Source of the DNA: a candidate division FCPU426 bacterium
GTDB lineage: Bacteria; Oederibacteriota; Muellerivitia; Muellerivitales; Muellerivitaceae
Direction: 5' to 3'
Length of the DNA stretch: 64,000 nucleotides
Assembly: GCA_027452205.1 (NCBI GenBank)
Contig: DAIDGV010000002.1
Span: forward strand, 1-64,000
Of the stretch, positions 25,547 through 34,494 are shown piece by piece. Numbering within the stretch: the first letter of the stretch is position 1; every line of letters starts with the position of its first letter. The translations under genes were made by a program, and so were the position numbers. The notes below the pieces were generated by a model, which saw only the letters and a list, made by a program, of their open reading frames with translations, was not told the origin of the DNA and searched no databases.

Positions 25547-25969
25547 TTAATCGTCATCCCCGTCCTTGTTCTTTTTACTGGACTGGCTATCGGCGGATTT
25601 TTCAGAATCGGCCAATTGCAAGTAAGTGATGCCCTTGGTCTTAATGACCGTTCCAGTCAATTCGATGGTTTCGCCGGCCTTATCTTTAATGACATTGCGG
25701 GCGGATTTAAAACTGGAATTAATGGGCACATATAAGTTGCCATGGTCATCCATCAGTCCCAAATCGGTGCCTTTCATGGAGCAGGACATCGCGCAGGCCC
25801 CGTGACCAGCCCCGTGACCGCCGTCCTTGCCCATAGCCGCGTTATGGGCCACACATTTCAAGCAAACCACCTCATATTTTTGGGTGATGGTGCTATCAGC
25901 GGCAAAAACCATACCGGCAGACAAAGCCAAACAACCAAGAATCGCTGCGAATAATCTGAAACTTTTCAT
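25547..25969 (-). CDS. Periplasmic Cys/His-rich protein
   Basis: The 140-residue protein has a signal peptide ending near AADS. A segment then has CLKC, several His residues and HGACAMSC (about residues 35-62), a likely metal-binding patch. An OB-like beta segment follows (NVIKDKAGETIELTGTV) and then an acidic Lys/Asp tail. AAGGAGG precedes the ATG. A role in metal binding or handling is inference; I do not recognise the family with certainty. Confidence 0.7.
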   Translation of the reverse strand: MKSFRLFAAILGCLALSAGMVFAADSTITQKYEVVCLKCVAHNAAMGKDGGHGAGHGACAMSCSMKGTDLGLMDDHGNLYVPINSSFKSARNVIKDKAGETIELTGTVIKTKGITYLQLADSEKSADSQSSKKNKDGDDD

Positions 25970-26166
25970 CGTAGGTCCTCCTTTTTTTGTTCTATCGCTT
26001 TCGCGATGATCCTTCGTTCACTAATAACAACGGGGAGGAGAATGGGTTACCGGAAAGGGAAGAAAAATAAAGTTTCGTTATTAAGGCGATGAAAATGGTT
26101 AAAAAACGGTCACAAGGGCGGGAAAAAGGTAAAATCGGTAGGTCTATTCCCCGTGAGGAGTCGAAT

Positions 26167-27234
26167 TTGAAAAAGATCAACATCAAGAACTGGTTTCGCC
26201 CCTCCGTTCTCAAGATGCAAGGCTATGTGCCGGGAGAACAACCCAAAGACCCCCGGGTGATCAAGCTCAACACCAACGAAAATCCTTACGCGCCGCCCAA
26301 GGCGGTACTGGACGAACTCCAAACCCTGGCCGACGACCGGCTGCGGTTATACCCTGAACCGACCGCGGACACCCTGCGGCAGGCCTTATCCAAGGTCTAT
26401 GACTGGCCGATGGACGGCATCGTGGTAGGGAATGGTTCGGACGAGATATTGAACATGCTTTTTGCCGCCTCAGTGGGAAAAGGCGACTTGATCCAATATC
26501 CGGACCTGACCTATAGTCTTTATCCAGTGTTGGCCCGTATCCGTGAGGGGAAAACCAAAGAAGTCGCACTAACGCCCAAATACGATCTGCCTTTCGAGAA
26601 GTTCGATCCAAAAGCCCGCTTGACCCTGTTCGGCTATCCCAATCCGCCGATCGGCAATTGCTTTCCGATGAAGAACATCGAAGCCTTCGTCAAAAAGGCG
26701 AAAGGACTGGTACTCATCGACGAGGCTTATGTGGATTTCGCGGACCGCCATTGCCTGCCTCTGGCCAAAAAATACCCAAACGTGCTCATTTTGCGCACGA
26801 TGTCCAAGTCCTTCTCGTTGGCGGGGGCAAGGTTGGGTTTTATTTTTGGCCATCCGGCGGTGGTGGAACAGCTGATGAAGGTGAAGGATTCCTACAACGT
26901 GAACCGGATGACCCAAGCGGTGGGGTTGGCGGCCTTGCGGCCTGAAAGTTTGAAGGAAGTCGCCAGGAATGTGAGCCATATCAAGTTGGAGCGCAATACC
27001 TTGGCGGAGTGCCTGAGAAATATAGGCTTTTCCGTACCCGATAGTCAGGCGAATTTCCTTTTGGCTACCTATTCGGGGAAGCCTAAGGCTGAGGACATCT
27101 ACAAAAATCTCAAAAAGAGGGGTGTTTTGATAAGATACTTCTCCCATCCGAGGCTCAAAGACTCACTTCGGATCACGATCGGGACGCCGGAGCAGAACGC
27201 ACGGCTGTTAGAGGAGCTTCAAAAGCTCCTGTAA
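26167..27234 (+). CDS. hisC: Histidinol-phosphate aminotransferase
   Basis: This 355-residue PLP enzyme of fold type I transfers the amino group to imidazole acetol phosphate. LNTNENPYAPP at the N terminus and RTMSKSFSLAGARLGF with the PLP Lys are diagnostic. The start is a TTG with GAGGAG 6 bases upstream. Longer in-frame starts add a Lys-rich stretch absent from the family. It heads the hisC-hisB-hisH-hisA-hisF cluster. Confidence 0.94.
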   Translation: MKKINIKNWFRPSVLKMQGYVPGEQPKDPRVIKLNTNENPYAPPKAVLDELQTLADDRLRLYPEPTADTLRQALSKVYDWPMDGIVVGNGSDEILNMLFAASVGKGDLIQYPDLTYSLYPVLARIREGKTKEVALTPKYDLPFEKFDPKARLTLFGYPNPPIGNCFPMKNIEAFVKKAKGLVLIDEAYVDFADRHCLPLAKKYPNVLILRTMSKSFSLAGARLGFIFGHPAVVEQLMKVKDSYNVNRMTQAVGLAALRPESLKEVARNVSHIKLERNTLAECLRNIGFSVPDSQANFLLATYSGKPKAEDIYKNLKKRGVLIRYFSHPRLKDSLRITIGTPEQNARLLEELQKLL

Positions 27235-27249
27235 GTACGGGAGAAAGAC

Positions 27250-27840
27250 ATGAAACGCGCCGCGACGATCAACCGCAAGACCAAAGAGACCGACATCCTT
27301 TTGACCCTGAACCTGGATGGCACCGGTCACCACGAGATCAAGACCCCAGTCCCATTCCTCAATCACATGTTAGAAGCCCTCAGCAAACATAGCGGGTTCG
27401 ACCTGGTCGTGAAGGCCAAGGGTGATACTCATATCGACGATCACCACACGGTGGAAGATATCGGCATCGCCTTCGGCGCGGCCTTGAACAAGGCCCTGGG
27501 CGACAAGAAGGGAATTACCCGTTACGGCCATTTCTACTGTCCTTTGGACGAAGCTTTGGTCCGTTCGGTGGTGGACCTGAGTGGCCGTAACTACCTGAAT
27601 TTCGGCTTGGACCTGATCGTCAAGAAGCGCATCGGTAATTTTGACACCGAGCTAGTGGAAGAGTTTTTCCGCGCGGCGGTGGACAACGGCAAGTTCAATC
27701 TGCACCTAGAAAAGATCCATGGGCGCAACAGCCATCATATCGTCGAGGCGGCCTTCAAGGCTTTCGCCCGGTCGCTGAAGATGGCGGTGGCCCATGATGA
27801 GAAGTTGAAGGGTATTCCCTCCACTAAAGGCAAAATCTAA
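27250..27840 (+). CDS. hisB: Imidazoleglycerol-phosphate dehydratase
   Basis: The 196-residue protein is the monofunctional dehydratase without the phosphatase domain seen in E. coli HisB. The manganese-binding His motifs are present: DTHIDDHHTVEDIG and HGRNSHHIVEA. It follows hisC by 15 bases. Histidinol-phosphate phosphatase is not encoded in the window. Confidence 0.96.
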   Translation: MKRAATINRKTKETDILLTLNLDGTGHHEIKTPVPFLNHMLEALSKHSGFDLVVKAKGDTHIDDHHTVEDIGIAFGAALNKALGDKKGITRYGHFYCPLDEALVRSVVDLSGRNYLNFGLDLIVKKRIGNFDTELVEEFFRAAVDNGKFNLHLEKIHGRNSHHIVEAAFKAFARSLKMAVAHDEKLKGIPSTKGKI

Positions 27841-27848
27841 ACAATTTC

Positions 27849-27951
27849 ACCACAGAGTGCACAGAGTTCACGGAGTAAATCGAGATCCCCTGAAGGCTTT
27901 AAGGTCTTTAAAATCAAAGTTTTACTCTGTGTACTCCGTGTACCCTGTGGT
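27849..27951. repeat. Intergenic inverted repeat, CACAGAG family, copy 3
   Basis: ACCACAGAGTGCACAGAGTT on the left pairs with the right end containing ACTCTGTGTACTCCGTG and CCTGTGGT. It lies inside the his cluster between hisB and hisH, so it must be transcribed with it. Confidence 0.75.
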
Positions 27952-27968
27952 TCGAGGTTTGGCTGAAA

Positions 27969-28586
27969 ATGATAACGGTCGTGGATTATGGCGTTGGTAA
28001 TTTACATAGCGTCGCGAAGGCCTTGGAAAAGGTCGGCGCCCAGACGCGCGTGACGTCGGACTGGCATGACGTGGAAAAGGCCGATGGGGTAGTGCTACCC
28101 GGTGTGGGCGCGTTCAAGGATTCCATGGACGCCATGCACCGCTCCGACCTGGCCAAGGCCATCAAAAGTTTTATCAATTCCGGCAAGCCTTTTTTGGGTG
28201 TTTGCGTGGGGTTGCAGATGCTCTTTAGCGAAAGCGAAGAGTTCGGTCAGTCGAAGGGTTTGGATGTTTTCGGCGGCAAGGTGGTGAAGTTCGCCCAGGG
28301 GCAGAAGGTGCCGCACATGGGCTGGAACCAGATCACCATTTCCAAGCCGGGAAACCCGCTTTTGCGGGGTCTGAGGGACGGCGACTACCTTTACTTTGTT
28401 CACTCTTATTACGTCGTTCCGCAGTCGAAGGATATCGTGGCGACCCAAACCAACTATGGGGTGGATTTCACCAGCATGGTCTGGCAAGGGAACGTCTTCG
28501 GGACCCAGTTCCACCCGGAGAAGAGCCAGGAAACGGGACTGAAAATATACGCTAATTTTAAGGATTTAGTTAATAGCCGTCTTTAA
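27969..28586 (+). CDS. hisH: Imidazole glycerol phosphate synthase, glutaminase subunit
   Basis: The 205-residue class I amidotransferase supplies ammonia to HisF. The nucleophile Cys is in GVCVGLQML (about residue 79) and the His-Glu pair in QFHPEKSQ near residue 180. The partner hisF is 1 kb downstream with hisA between. The length is normal. Confidence 0.95.
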   Translation: MITVVDYGVGNLHSVAKALEKVGAQTRVTSDWHDVEKADGVVLPGVGAFKDSMDAMHRSDLAKAIKSFINSGKPFLGVCVGLQMLFSESEEFGQSKGLDVFGGKVVKFAQGQKVPHMGWNQITISKPGNPLLRGLRDGDYLYFVHSYYVVPQSKDIVATQTNYGVDFTSMVWQGNVFGTQFHPEKSQETGLKIYANFKDLVNSRL

Positions 28587-28710
28587 CCACGAAGGGCACA
28601 AAGAACACAAAGGAAACACGAAGTTAATTTTTTGTTTGGACGCCGGTTTTTTCGGGAAGCGCATTGAAGTCTTAGTGATGACTTGGCGTCCTTAGTGACC
28701 TTTGTGGTTC
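28585..28710. repeat. Intergenic inverted repeat, CACGAAG/CACAAAG variant
   Basis: The left arm is AACCACGAAGGGCACAAAG and the right arm ends GTGACCTTTGTGGTT. The formula matches the CACAGAG family but uses CACGAAG/CACAAAG words. It fills the hisH-hisA gap. The middle has its own partial symmetry, with GACGCC and GGCGTC separated by about 45 bases. Confidence 0.7.
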
Positions 28711-28731
28711 AAAATTTTTGAAGGGGTTTTT

Positions 28732-29496
28732 ATGTACGTCATACCCGCTATTGATATCCGCAAAGGCCGGGCGGTCCGTCTGGTCCAAGGGGACCTGCGC
28801 GATGAGACGGTCTATTCCCAAGAACCGGTTTCCGTCGCCAAACTCTGGAAGCTCAAGGGCGCCAAGCGCCTGCATGTGATCGACCTGGACGGGGCCTTTT
28901 CCGGCAAGTTGTCCAACCTCGATTACGTGAAAGACATCATCAAAGCCACCGACCTCAAGGTGCAATTGGGCGGCGGGCTTCGCGATATCAAAACTATCGA
29001 CAAGGTCTTCAAGACGGGGGTCACCTCGGTCATCCTGGGTACCTCGGCGGTCATGAACAAGGACTTCGTAAAGGAAGCCGTGAAGGAATACGGTAAAGCC
29101 ATCATCGCGGGCATCGACGCGAAGAAGGGCATGGTGGCGATCAAGGGCTGGAAACAAGTGACCAAGGTGGATGCCATCGATCTGGCGAAGGAAATGCAAG
29201 ACTTGGGCGTAGGCGCCATCATCTTCACGGACATCCAACGGGATGGCATGATGGAAGGTCCCAACTTCAAAAGCACCAAAGAATTGGCCCAGAAAGTGGA
29301 CATTCCGGTCATCATCTCGGGTGGCATTTCGGGCTATAAGGACATCGAACACGCCAAGAAATTGGAAAAGTACGGTATCTCATCGGTCATCGTGGGCAAG
29401 GCCCTTTATACCGGCAAGGTGGACCTGAAAGTGGCCATCAAGATCGCCAAAGAACCGATCGCCCCGACCAAGACCAGCCGCAAGAAGAAAAAATAA
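28732..29496 (+). CDS. hisA: Phosphoribosylformimino-5-aminoimidazole carboxamide ribotide isomerase
   Basis: This 254-residue TIM barrel opens with IPAIDIRKGRAVRLVQGD, carrying the first catalytic Asp, and has a second Asp in TDIQRDGM about midway. The ATG at 28732 has AAGGGG upstream, and a TTG 30 bases earlier lies in the repeat and is not favoured. A Lys-rich tail of about ten residues is extra. Confidence 0.94.
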   Translation: MYVIPAIDIRKGRAVRLVQGDLRDETVYSQEPVSVAKLWKLKGAKRLHVIDLDGAFSGKLSNLDYVKDIIKATDLKVQLGGGLRDIKTIDKVFKTGVTSVILGTSAVMNKDFVKEAVKEYGKAIIAGIDAKKGMVAIKGWKQVTKVDAIDLAKEMQDLGVGAIIFTDIQRDGMMEGPNFKSTKELAQKVDIPVIISGGISGYKDIEHAKKLEKYGISSVIVGKALYTGKVDLKVAIKIAKEPIAPTKTSRKKKK

Positions 29497-29510
29497 ATCA
29501 TTTGGAACTG

Positions 29511-29585
29511 GGATAAATGCCGATGAACGCCGATAAAATCTTGAATTCGAAAAGTCATTATCTGTGTTTATCTGCGTTCATCCCT
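29511..29585. repeat. Intergenic inverted repeat, GATAAA/TTATC family
   Basis: The left arm reads GGGATAAATGCCGATGAACG and continues CCGATAAA. The right arm reads TTATCTGTGTTTATCTGCG and then TTCATCCC. The two pair over about 30 bases with mismatches. It fills the gap between hisA and hisF and is a different family from the CACAGAG copies next door. Confidence 0.7.
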
Positions 29586-29611
29586 ATTGCGTTAATGTTT
29601 TTGGGGTGCTT

Positions 29612-30379
29612 ATGTTAGCCAAACGTATCATCCCTTGCTTGGACGTTAAAGAAGGCCGGGTGGTGAAAGGCGTTCGTTTCGAGAACCTGCGCGACGCCGG
29701 GGACCCGGTGGAGATCGCCAAGCAATATGACGCCGAAGGCGCGGACGAACTGGTCTTTCTCGATATCACCGCTTCCCACGAAAAACGCGGCATCCTTTTG
29801 GATGTGGTCCAACGCACCGCCGAAGCGGTCTTCATGCCGCTGACCGTGGGCGGAGGCATCCGAACCACCGACGATATCCGTACTCTTCTTAAATCCGGCG
29901 CGGATAAAGTTTCCCTCAATACCCGAGCGGTCGAGAATCCCCGGTTGCTTCAAGAAGGGGCCGAGAAATTCGGCGCCCAATGCATTGTTCTGGCCATCGA
30001 CGCCAAACGCCGTAGCGCCGACCCTGCCCAAGGCTGGGAAGTCTTCACCCATGGCGGCCGCACGGCTACCGGTAAGGACGCGGTGCAATGGGCCATCGAG
30101 GGTGTGAAGTTGGGGGCGGGGGAGATCCTTCTCACAAGCATGGACCAGGATGGTATGAAGAACGGCTATGACCTGGAACTGACCCGGGCCATCTCCGAAG
30201 CGGTCAATGTGCCTGTTATCGCCTCGGGCGGGGTCGGCAACCTGGACCATCTGGCCGAAGGTATCCTGAAAGGCAAAGCGGACGCGGTGTTGGCGGCCTC
30301 CATCTTTCATTACCGCGAATACTCGGTCAAACAAGCGAAGGAATACCTGAAATACAAGAATATCCCGGTGCGGTTATGA
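29612..30379 (+). CDS. hisF: Imidazole glycerol phosphate synthase, cyclase subunit
   Basis: This 255-residue TIM barrel starts [19 protein letters not shown], containing the first catalytic Asp; the second is in [12 protein letters not shown]. It takes ammonia from HisH. The ATG at 29612 matches the family start. Its stop overlaps the next ATG (ATGA). Confidence 0.96.
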   Translation: MLAKRIIPCLDVKEGRVVKGVRFENLRDAGDPVEIAKQYDAEGADELVFLDITASHEKRGILLDVVQRTAEAVFMPLTVGGGIRTTDDIRTLLKSGADKVSLNTRAVENPRLLQEGAEKFGAQCIVLAIDAKRRSADPAQGWEVFTHGGRTATGKDAVQWAIEGVKLGAGEILLTSMDQDGMKNGYDLELTRAISEAVNVPVIASGGVGNLDHLAEGILKGKADAVLAASIFHYREYSVKQAKEYLKYKNIPVRL

Positions 30380-30642
30380 TCAACGACGCGTTGATCCAGC
30401 AACTTCAAAAAGTCGTCCAGATGAACGTGAACATGGAATTCCGTTCCAAGTCCGAAACTGAAAAGACACCCGATAAGGTGAAGGCCTTTGCCCAGAAACA
30501 ATTGGATTTTTTCATTACGGGCATCGCTAAGGAATCGCCGGAGCTTCAAAAACTGTGGGTCAAGGGGCATCCCTTCCACGCCACGCTTCGGTTCAACGCC
30601 ATGACCCGGTTTTATGATATTTTGATAACGACCGCTGACTGA
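30376..30642 (+). CDS. Small protein translationally coupled to hisF, unknown function
   Basis: The 88-residue protein begins inside the hisF stop (ATGA). It is predicted helical in the first half, with no signal peptide or membrane segment, and ends in a compact region [20 protein letters not shown] recognise no family. The coupling suggests a stable relation to histidine synthesis or simple operon membership. Confidence 0.65.
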   Translation: MINDALIQQLQKVVQMNVNMEFRSKSETEKTPDKVKAFAQKQLDFFITGIAKESPELQKLWVKGHPFHATLRFNAMTRFYDILITTAD

Positions 30643-30657
30643 CCTGAGGTAACTGTT

Positions 30658-31071
30658 TTGACCAAAAGAATCTTCTTTAATATCCTTTTCCTGCTGGCCC
30701 TGATGTGGTTCTCTCTTTGGATCTGGTGCATCGCCTTCGGCAGCCGGCCCTGGTTGAGCAACTTCGGCGTTGTCGCTTTTACGGTGACCGGTTTTCTTTT
30801 GGGCATCATTTATTTTTTCTCGTTCTATCAATGGTTCCAGAACGCCCGGGAAATAACGAAGGTCTGGAAGCGGCGTATGACCTATGTGGCTATCCTGTTG
30901 GCGCTGGCGTTCCTTTCCCATTGGGCCATCAAGGGTGTGCTGTGGGTGGCCACTTGGATGGGGAACACTTACGGGATCTCTTTTTGGTTCTTCGTGGGTT
31001 TCATCCTGAGCGGCTTCGTTCTCTATACCAAAGACAGGCTTTTGAGCGGTTTAAAAAATCTCTTCGTTTAG
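30658..31071 (+). CDS. Four-helix membrane protein, unknown function
   Basis: The 137-residue protein starts at TTG and has four hydrophobic segments (about residues 5-27, 35-56, 75-98 and 105-123). Short basic linkers separate them. I recognise no motif. It follows the coupled small gene by 15 bases and probably ends the his transcript. Confidence 0.65.
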   Translation: MTKRIFFNILFLLALMWFSLWIWCIAFGSRPWLSNFGVVAFTVTGFLLGIIYFFSFYQWFQNAREITKVWKRRMTYVAILLALAFLSHWAIKGVLWVATWMGNTYGISFWFFVGFILSGFVLYTKDRLLSGLKNLFV

Positions 31072-31150
31072 CTGGAATAAAAAGTATTCCTGGGTTGGAC
31101 GCGAATTGGGATATCCTTTGTTAGACACAAACATCAGCAAGGGGGCTTCT

Positions 31151-32311
31151 GTGATCGCTCGAAAACCTATCTTTCTTTTGTCCTTCTTATCATTGGTCAC
31201 CTTTGCCTTCGCGGTCCTCGTTCAATCTTGCGGCAGCAATCCTGCCGCGCCTTCCAACGCGCCTACAGCTACGCCCACTATTACCAGTATGCCAACGCCT
31301 TCGTGGCATTTAGTGGGCGGCGCGGGGTTCGCGGGACAGGCGAATTTTGTCCAGCTGGCCTTTAATGGCTCGGCACCTTATGTAGCTTTTCAGGATGCGT
31401 CCAATAGCTATAAAGCGACGGTAATGCAATTCAATGGGAGTAGTTGGGCGGCGGTAGGTGGCGCGGGTTTTTCGTCGGGCGCGGTCTCTTTTCTTTCTTT
31501 TGTCGTCAACAGTGGCACGCCTTATTTGCTTTATGAGGACGTTAGCGCCAGCAATAAGGCTACCTTGATGCAATACCAAAGTGGAAACTGGACGACAGTG
31601 GGCGGCGCGGGTTTTTCGTCGGGCGCGGTCAATTCCAACACCCTGGCTTTTAGCGGTACAACGCCTTATGTAGCGTTCCAAGATGGAAGCCAAAGTTATA
31701 AAGATACGGTCATGGAATATACGAGCGGAAATTGGTCCTTGGTGGGCAGCGCGGGATTTACAGCGAATTTTGGTTATTATCCTTCGCTGGCGATCTACGG
31801 CGGCACTCCCTATTTGGCTTATCAAGATTTCGCGAATAGTAATTTAGGGGCGTTGCAGCAATATACGGGAACGGGCGGCACGGGCTGGGCCGCTGTGGGG
31901 AGCGCTGATTTTTCGTCGAGCTCCGCTAACTTCACTTCTTTACTTTTTAACGGGTCTACGCCCTTGGTGGCTTTCGAGGATGGCGCGAATAGCAGTAAAG
32001 CCAGTGTGATGCAATATAGTTCGGGCGCTTGGTCTTATTTGGGCAGCGCGGGTTTTTCTGCGGGCCAAGCCCAGTCACTTTCATTCATGCTGAATGGCAG
32101 TACGCCCTATTTAGCCTTCGAGGATGGCGGCAATGGGAATAAAGCCACGGTGATGAAATACAGCGGCAGTAGTTGGTCGACCGTGGGTAATGCCGGTTTT
32201 TCACCCGGAACGGCATCTTCTCTTTCGCTGGCTTTCAACGGGAGCACCCCCTATGTGGCCTTTGTGGACGCGGCTAACGGCAGCAACGTCACGGTCATGG
32301 AATATTACTGA
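31151..32311 (+). CDS. Lipoprotein with seven tandem repeats, probable beta-propeller
   Basis: The 386-residue protein starts at GTG with AAGGGGG 6 bases upstream and has a lipobox LVQSC (Cys about residue 27). A PTATPTITSMPTP linker leads into seven repeats of about 47 residues (from about residue 53). Each opens with W-x2-(V/L)G-x-AGFS and carries GSTPYVAFxD and KATVMxY. Seven blades with a conserved Trp fit a closed beta-propeller at the cell surface. A binding or scaffold role is inference; no catalytic residues are obvious. Confidence 0.8.
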   Translation: MIARKPIFLLSFLSLVTFAFAVLVQSCGSNPAAPSNAPTATPTITSMPTPSWHLVGGAGFAGQANFVQLAFNGSAPYVAFQDASNSYKATVMQFNGSSWAAVGGAGFSSGAVSFLSFVVNSGTPYLLYEDVSASNKATLMQYQSGNWTTVGGAGFSSGAVNSNTLAFSGTTPYVAFQDGSQSYKDTVMEYTSGNWSLVGSAGFTANFGYYPSLAIYGGTPYLAYQDFANSNLGALQQYTGTGGTGWAAVGSADFSSSSANFTSLLFNGSTPLVAFEDGANSSKASVMQYSSGAWSYLGSAGFSAGQAQSLSFMLNGSTPYLAFEDGGNGNKATVMKYSGSSWSTVGNAGFSPGTASSLSLAFNGSTPYVAFVDAANGSNVTVMEYY

Positions 32312-32400
32312 TAAATCCACCGTTCCATTGACAGCCTTAAGGCTAGTTTTTTTCGAGCGAAAACATTAAGTTAGGCGTCACTTATTTTATGGAGGCAGTC

Positions 32401-32787
32401 ATGGGCTGGATCGACACTTTAAAATTCCAAGAGGACGGGTTGATCCCCGTCATCGCACAAGACGAAAAGACCGGCGAGGTGCTGATGTTCGCTTTTGCCA
32501 ACCGGGAAGCTCTCGAACACACGATCCAGACCGGGAATGTCACCTATTGGAGCCGCAGCCGCAAAAAGCTCTGGAAAAAGGGCGAGGAATCGGGAAATGT
32601 GCAGAAGTTGAAGGGCCTTTATACCGATTGCGATAAGGATGTGGTTCTGGTAAAAATAGAACAAGTCGGCGGGGCGGCTTGCCACACGGGCAAGAAGTCC
32701 TGCTTCTTCAATGAACTGTCGGGTGATAACTGGAAGGAAGTGGGTGTCCAGGTATTCGATCCCGAAAAGGTCTACGGTCACAAATGA
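32401..32787 (+). CDS. hisI: Phosphoribosyl-AMP cyclohydrolase
   Basis: The 128-residue protein opens the adenine ring of PR-AMP. TYWSRSRKKLWKKGEESGN is the family hallmark. DCDKDVVL and ACHTGKKSC carry the zinc and magnesium ligands. It lacks a fused HisE pyrophosphohydrolase. The ATG at 32401 has GGAGG 5 bases upstream, and an ATG 12 bases earlier overlaps that site. Confidence 0.95.
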   Translation: MGWIDTLKFQEDGLIPVIAQDEKTGEVLMFAFANREALEHTIQTGNVTYWSRSRKKLWKKGEESGNVQKLKGLYTDCDKDVVLVKIEQVGGAACHTGKKSCFFNELSGDNWKEVGVQVFDPEKVYGHK

Positions 32788-32795
32788 AGTCTTCG

Positions 32796-32840
32796 ATGAG
32801 TCTCAATTTGAGCCATTGGCGTCCCTCCGCTTGGCGTTAA
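32796..32840 (+). CDS. Putative trp leader peptide (two Trp codons)
   Basis: A 14-codon ORF encodes MSLNLSHWRPSAWR and lies in the 105-base gap before trpE. Two TGG codons in 14 (residues 8 and 13) are far above expectation. Both fall in copies of TTGGCGT. The second copy can pair with ACGCC just after the stop (32842-32846), or the first can do so instead, giving alternative hairpins. Codons 4-6 (AATTTGAGC) also pair perfectly with GCTCAAATT (32866-32874) just upstream of the trpE Shine-Dalgarno. The leader's own Shine-Dalgarno (GAAG) is weak. Confidence 0.5.
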   Translation: MSLNLSHWRPSAWR

Positions 32841-32874
32841 CACGCCCGGAAAGATGCTGCCGTTCGCTCAAATT
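32805..32874 (+). promoter_or_regulatory. Leader secondary structure upstream of trpE (attenuator-like)
   Basis: AATTTGAGC (32805-32813) pairs with GCTCAAATT (32866-32874), enclosing the GGCGT-TAAC-ACGCC hairpin (32833-32846). No T run follows, so if it regulates, control of trpE translation is more likely than classic termination. CTCC within the leader ORF (about 32825) could also pair with the trpE GGAG. Confidence 0.45.
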
Positions 32875-32892
32875 TAACTCTAAGGAGAACTC

Positions 32893-34494
32893 ATGAAAAC
32901 CGCTTCTGTTTCCCCCTCGTTCGAAGTCTTCGCGCAATACGCTAAAACCTATAACCGCATCCCGGTGTCGCTGGTTTTCCAGTCCGACCTGGAAACGCCC
33001 TTGTCGGTCTATTTAAAGCTGGCAAAAGGACCCAACGGCTTCCTGCTGGAAAGCGTGGAAAAGCATGAATTGGTGGCCCGTTATTCCATCGTGGGTTTCG
33101 AACCCTCGGGCGTTTATGAGGCCAAGGGCCAAACCCTGACCCTGACCGAGGGGAAGAAAAAGACCCGGGTCCAAACCCCGAATCCTTTGAGTGTCATCAA
33201 AGAAAGGGCCTTGGCCATCCGCCAAGCTCCCCTGGAAGGGGCGACCGGGTTCCTGGGCGGTTTTGTGGGTTACCTAGCCTATGACTCGGTGCGCTATTTC
33301 GAGAAGCTGCCTTCCACCAAGCCGGATGTGCTTCAATTACCCGACCTTTACCTGCTGGTGACCGACCATTTGGCGCTTTTCGATCATTTGAAGCGAACTC
33401 TGCGATTGATTGTCAACGTCCCTATCGATCCCAAGACCAACTTGAAGAAGGCTTATGACCAGGCGGTCAAGGAATTGATCCGTTTGACCAAAGCTTTGGA
33501 AAAACCGGTCAAGGGCGTGGCGGAGATCCCGGTGACGCCGCTGGTCAAGCCCGGAGCCAATGACCTGTTCGGATTCAAGGCCAACCAAACCCAGTCTGAT
33601 TACGAGGGCATGGTCACGAAGTCCAAGGAATACATCAAAGCGGGCGACATCATCCAGGTGGTGGGTTCGCTGCGTTTTGAAAAAACGGTGACGACGGACG
33701 CGGTCACTTTGTACCGGGTCCTACGCCGACTGAATCCATCGCCCTATATGTACCTGCTCAAGTTGAATGGTTTGGAGATCGTCGGATCCTCACCGGAAAT
33801 GATGATCAAGGTCCAGAACGGTATCGTGGAAACCCGTCCCATCGCGGGCAGCCGCCCCCGGGGCAAGAATCCGGAAGAAGACATCGCTTTGAGCGATGAA
33901 CTTTTAAAAGACGAAAAAGAACTGGCCGAGCATGTCATGCTGGTGGACCTTGCCCGAAACGACCTGGGCCGGGTCTGCGATTACGGCACGGTGAAAGTGA
34001 ACCAATTCAAACGGGTCGAGCGCTATTCGCACATCATGCATATCGTTTCCGATGTGACGGGCCAGCTTAAAAAGGGCCAGACCGCTTATGACGCTTTCCA
34101 ATCCTGCTTCCCGGCGGGCACTTTGTCGGGCGCGCCCAAGATCCGGGCGATGGAGATCATCGAGGAACTGGAACCTTCCCATCGCGGCGCTTATGGCGGT
34201 GCCATTACCGCTTTCGGTTATGACGGCAATATGGATTCGGCCATTACCATCCGCACGGCGGTCCTGAAAAAGAAGGGTAAGAAGGTCAGTGCCTATGTTC
34301 AGGCCGGAGCCGGGCTAGTGGCGGATTCGGTGCCAGCCACTGAATATATTGAATGTTGCAATAAGGCCCGGGCGGTCTTGATGGCTATTTTCGAAGCTGA
34401 GAAGGTGACTCAAAGGGAAGCAGCCCCTAAGACTCGCTTCGCTCGCACGGGGCCGAACGCAAAATCAAAACGGCGTTCGGGAGGATGCAAATGA
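32893..34494 (+). CDS. trpE: Anthranilate synthase component I
   Basis: The 533-residue enzyme converts chorismate to anthranilate. LLESVE near residue 52 is the tryptophan feedback motif of TrpE, which argues against PabB. The C-terminal chorismate-binding core has [36 protein letters not shown] and YGGAI. AAGGAG precedes the ATG. The tail after residue 500 is a basic extension rich in Arg and Lys. It overlaps trpG by ATGA. Confidence 0.95.
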   Translation: MKTASVSPSFEVFAQYAKTYNRIPVSLVFQSDLETPLSVYLKLAKGPNGFLLESVEKHELVARYSIVGFEPSGVYEAKGQTLTLTEGKKKTRVQTPNPLSVIKERALAIRQAPLEGATGFLGGFVGYLAYDSVRYFEKLPSTKPDVLQLPDLYLLVTDHLALFDHLKRTLRLIVNVPIDPKTNLKKAYDQAVKELIRLTKALEKPVKGVAEIPVTPLVKPGANDLFGFKANQTQSDYEGMVTKSKEYIKAGDIIQVVGSLRFEKTVTTDAVTLYRVLRRLNPSPYMYLLKLNGLEIVGSSPEMMIKVQNGIVETRPIAGSRPRGKNPEEDIALSDELLKDEKELAEHVMLVDLARNDLGRVCDYGTVKVNQFKRVERYSHIMHIVSDVTGQLKKGQTAYDAFQSCFPAGTLSGAPKIRAMEIIEELEPSHRGAYGGAITAFGYDGNMDSAITIRTAVLKKKGKKVSAYVQAGAGLVADSVPATEYIECCNKARAVLMAIFEAEKVTQREAAPKTRFARTGPNAKSKRRSGGCK

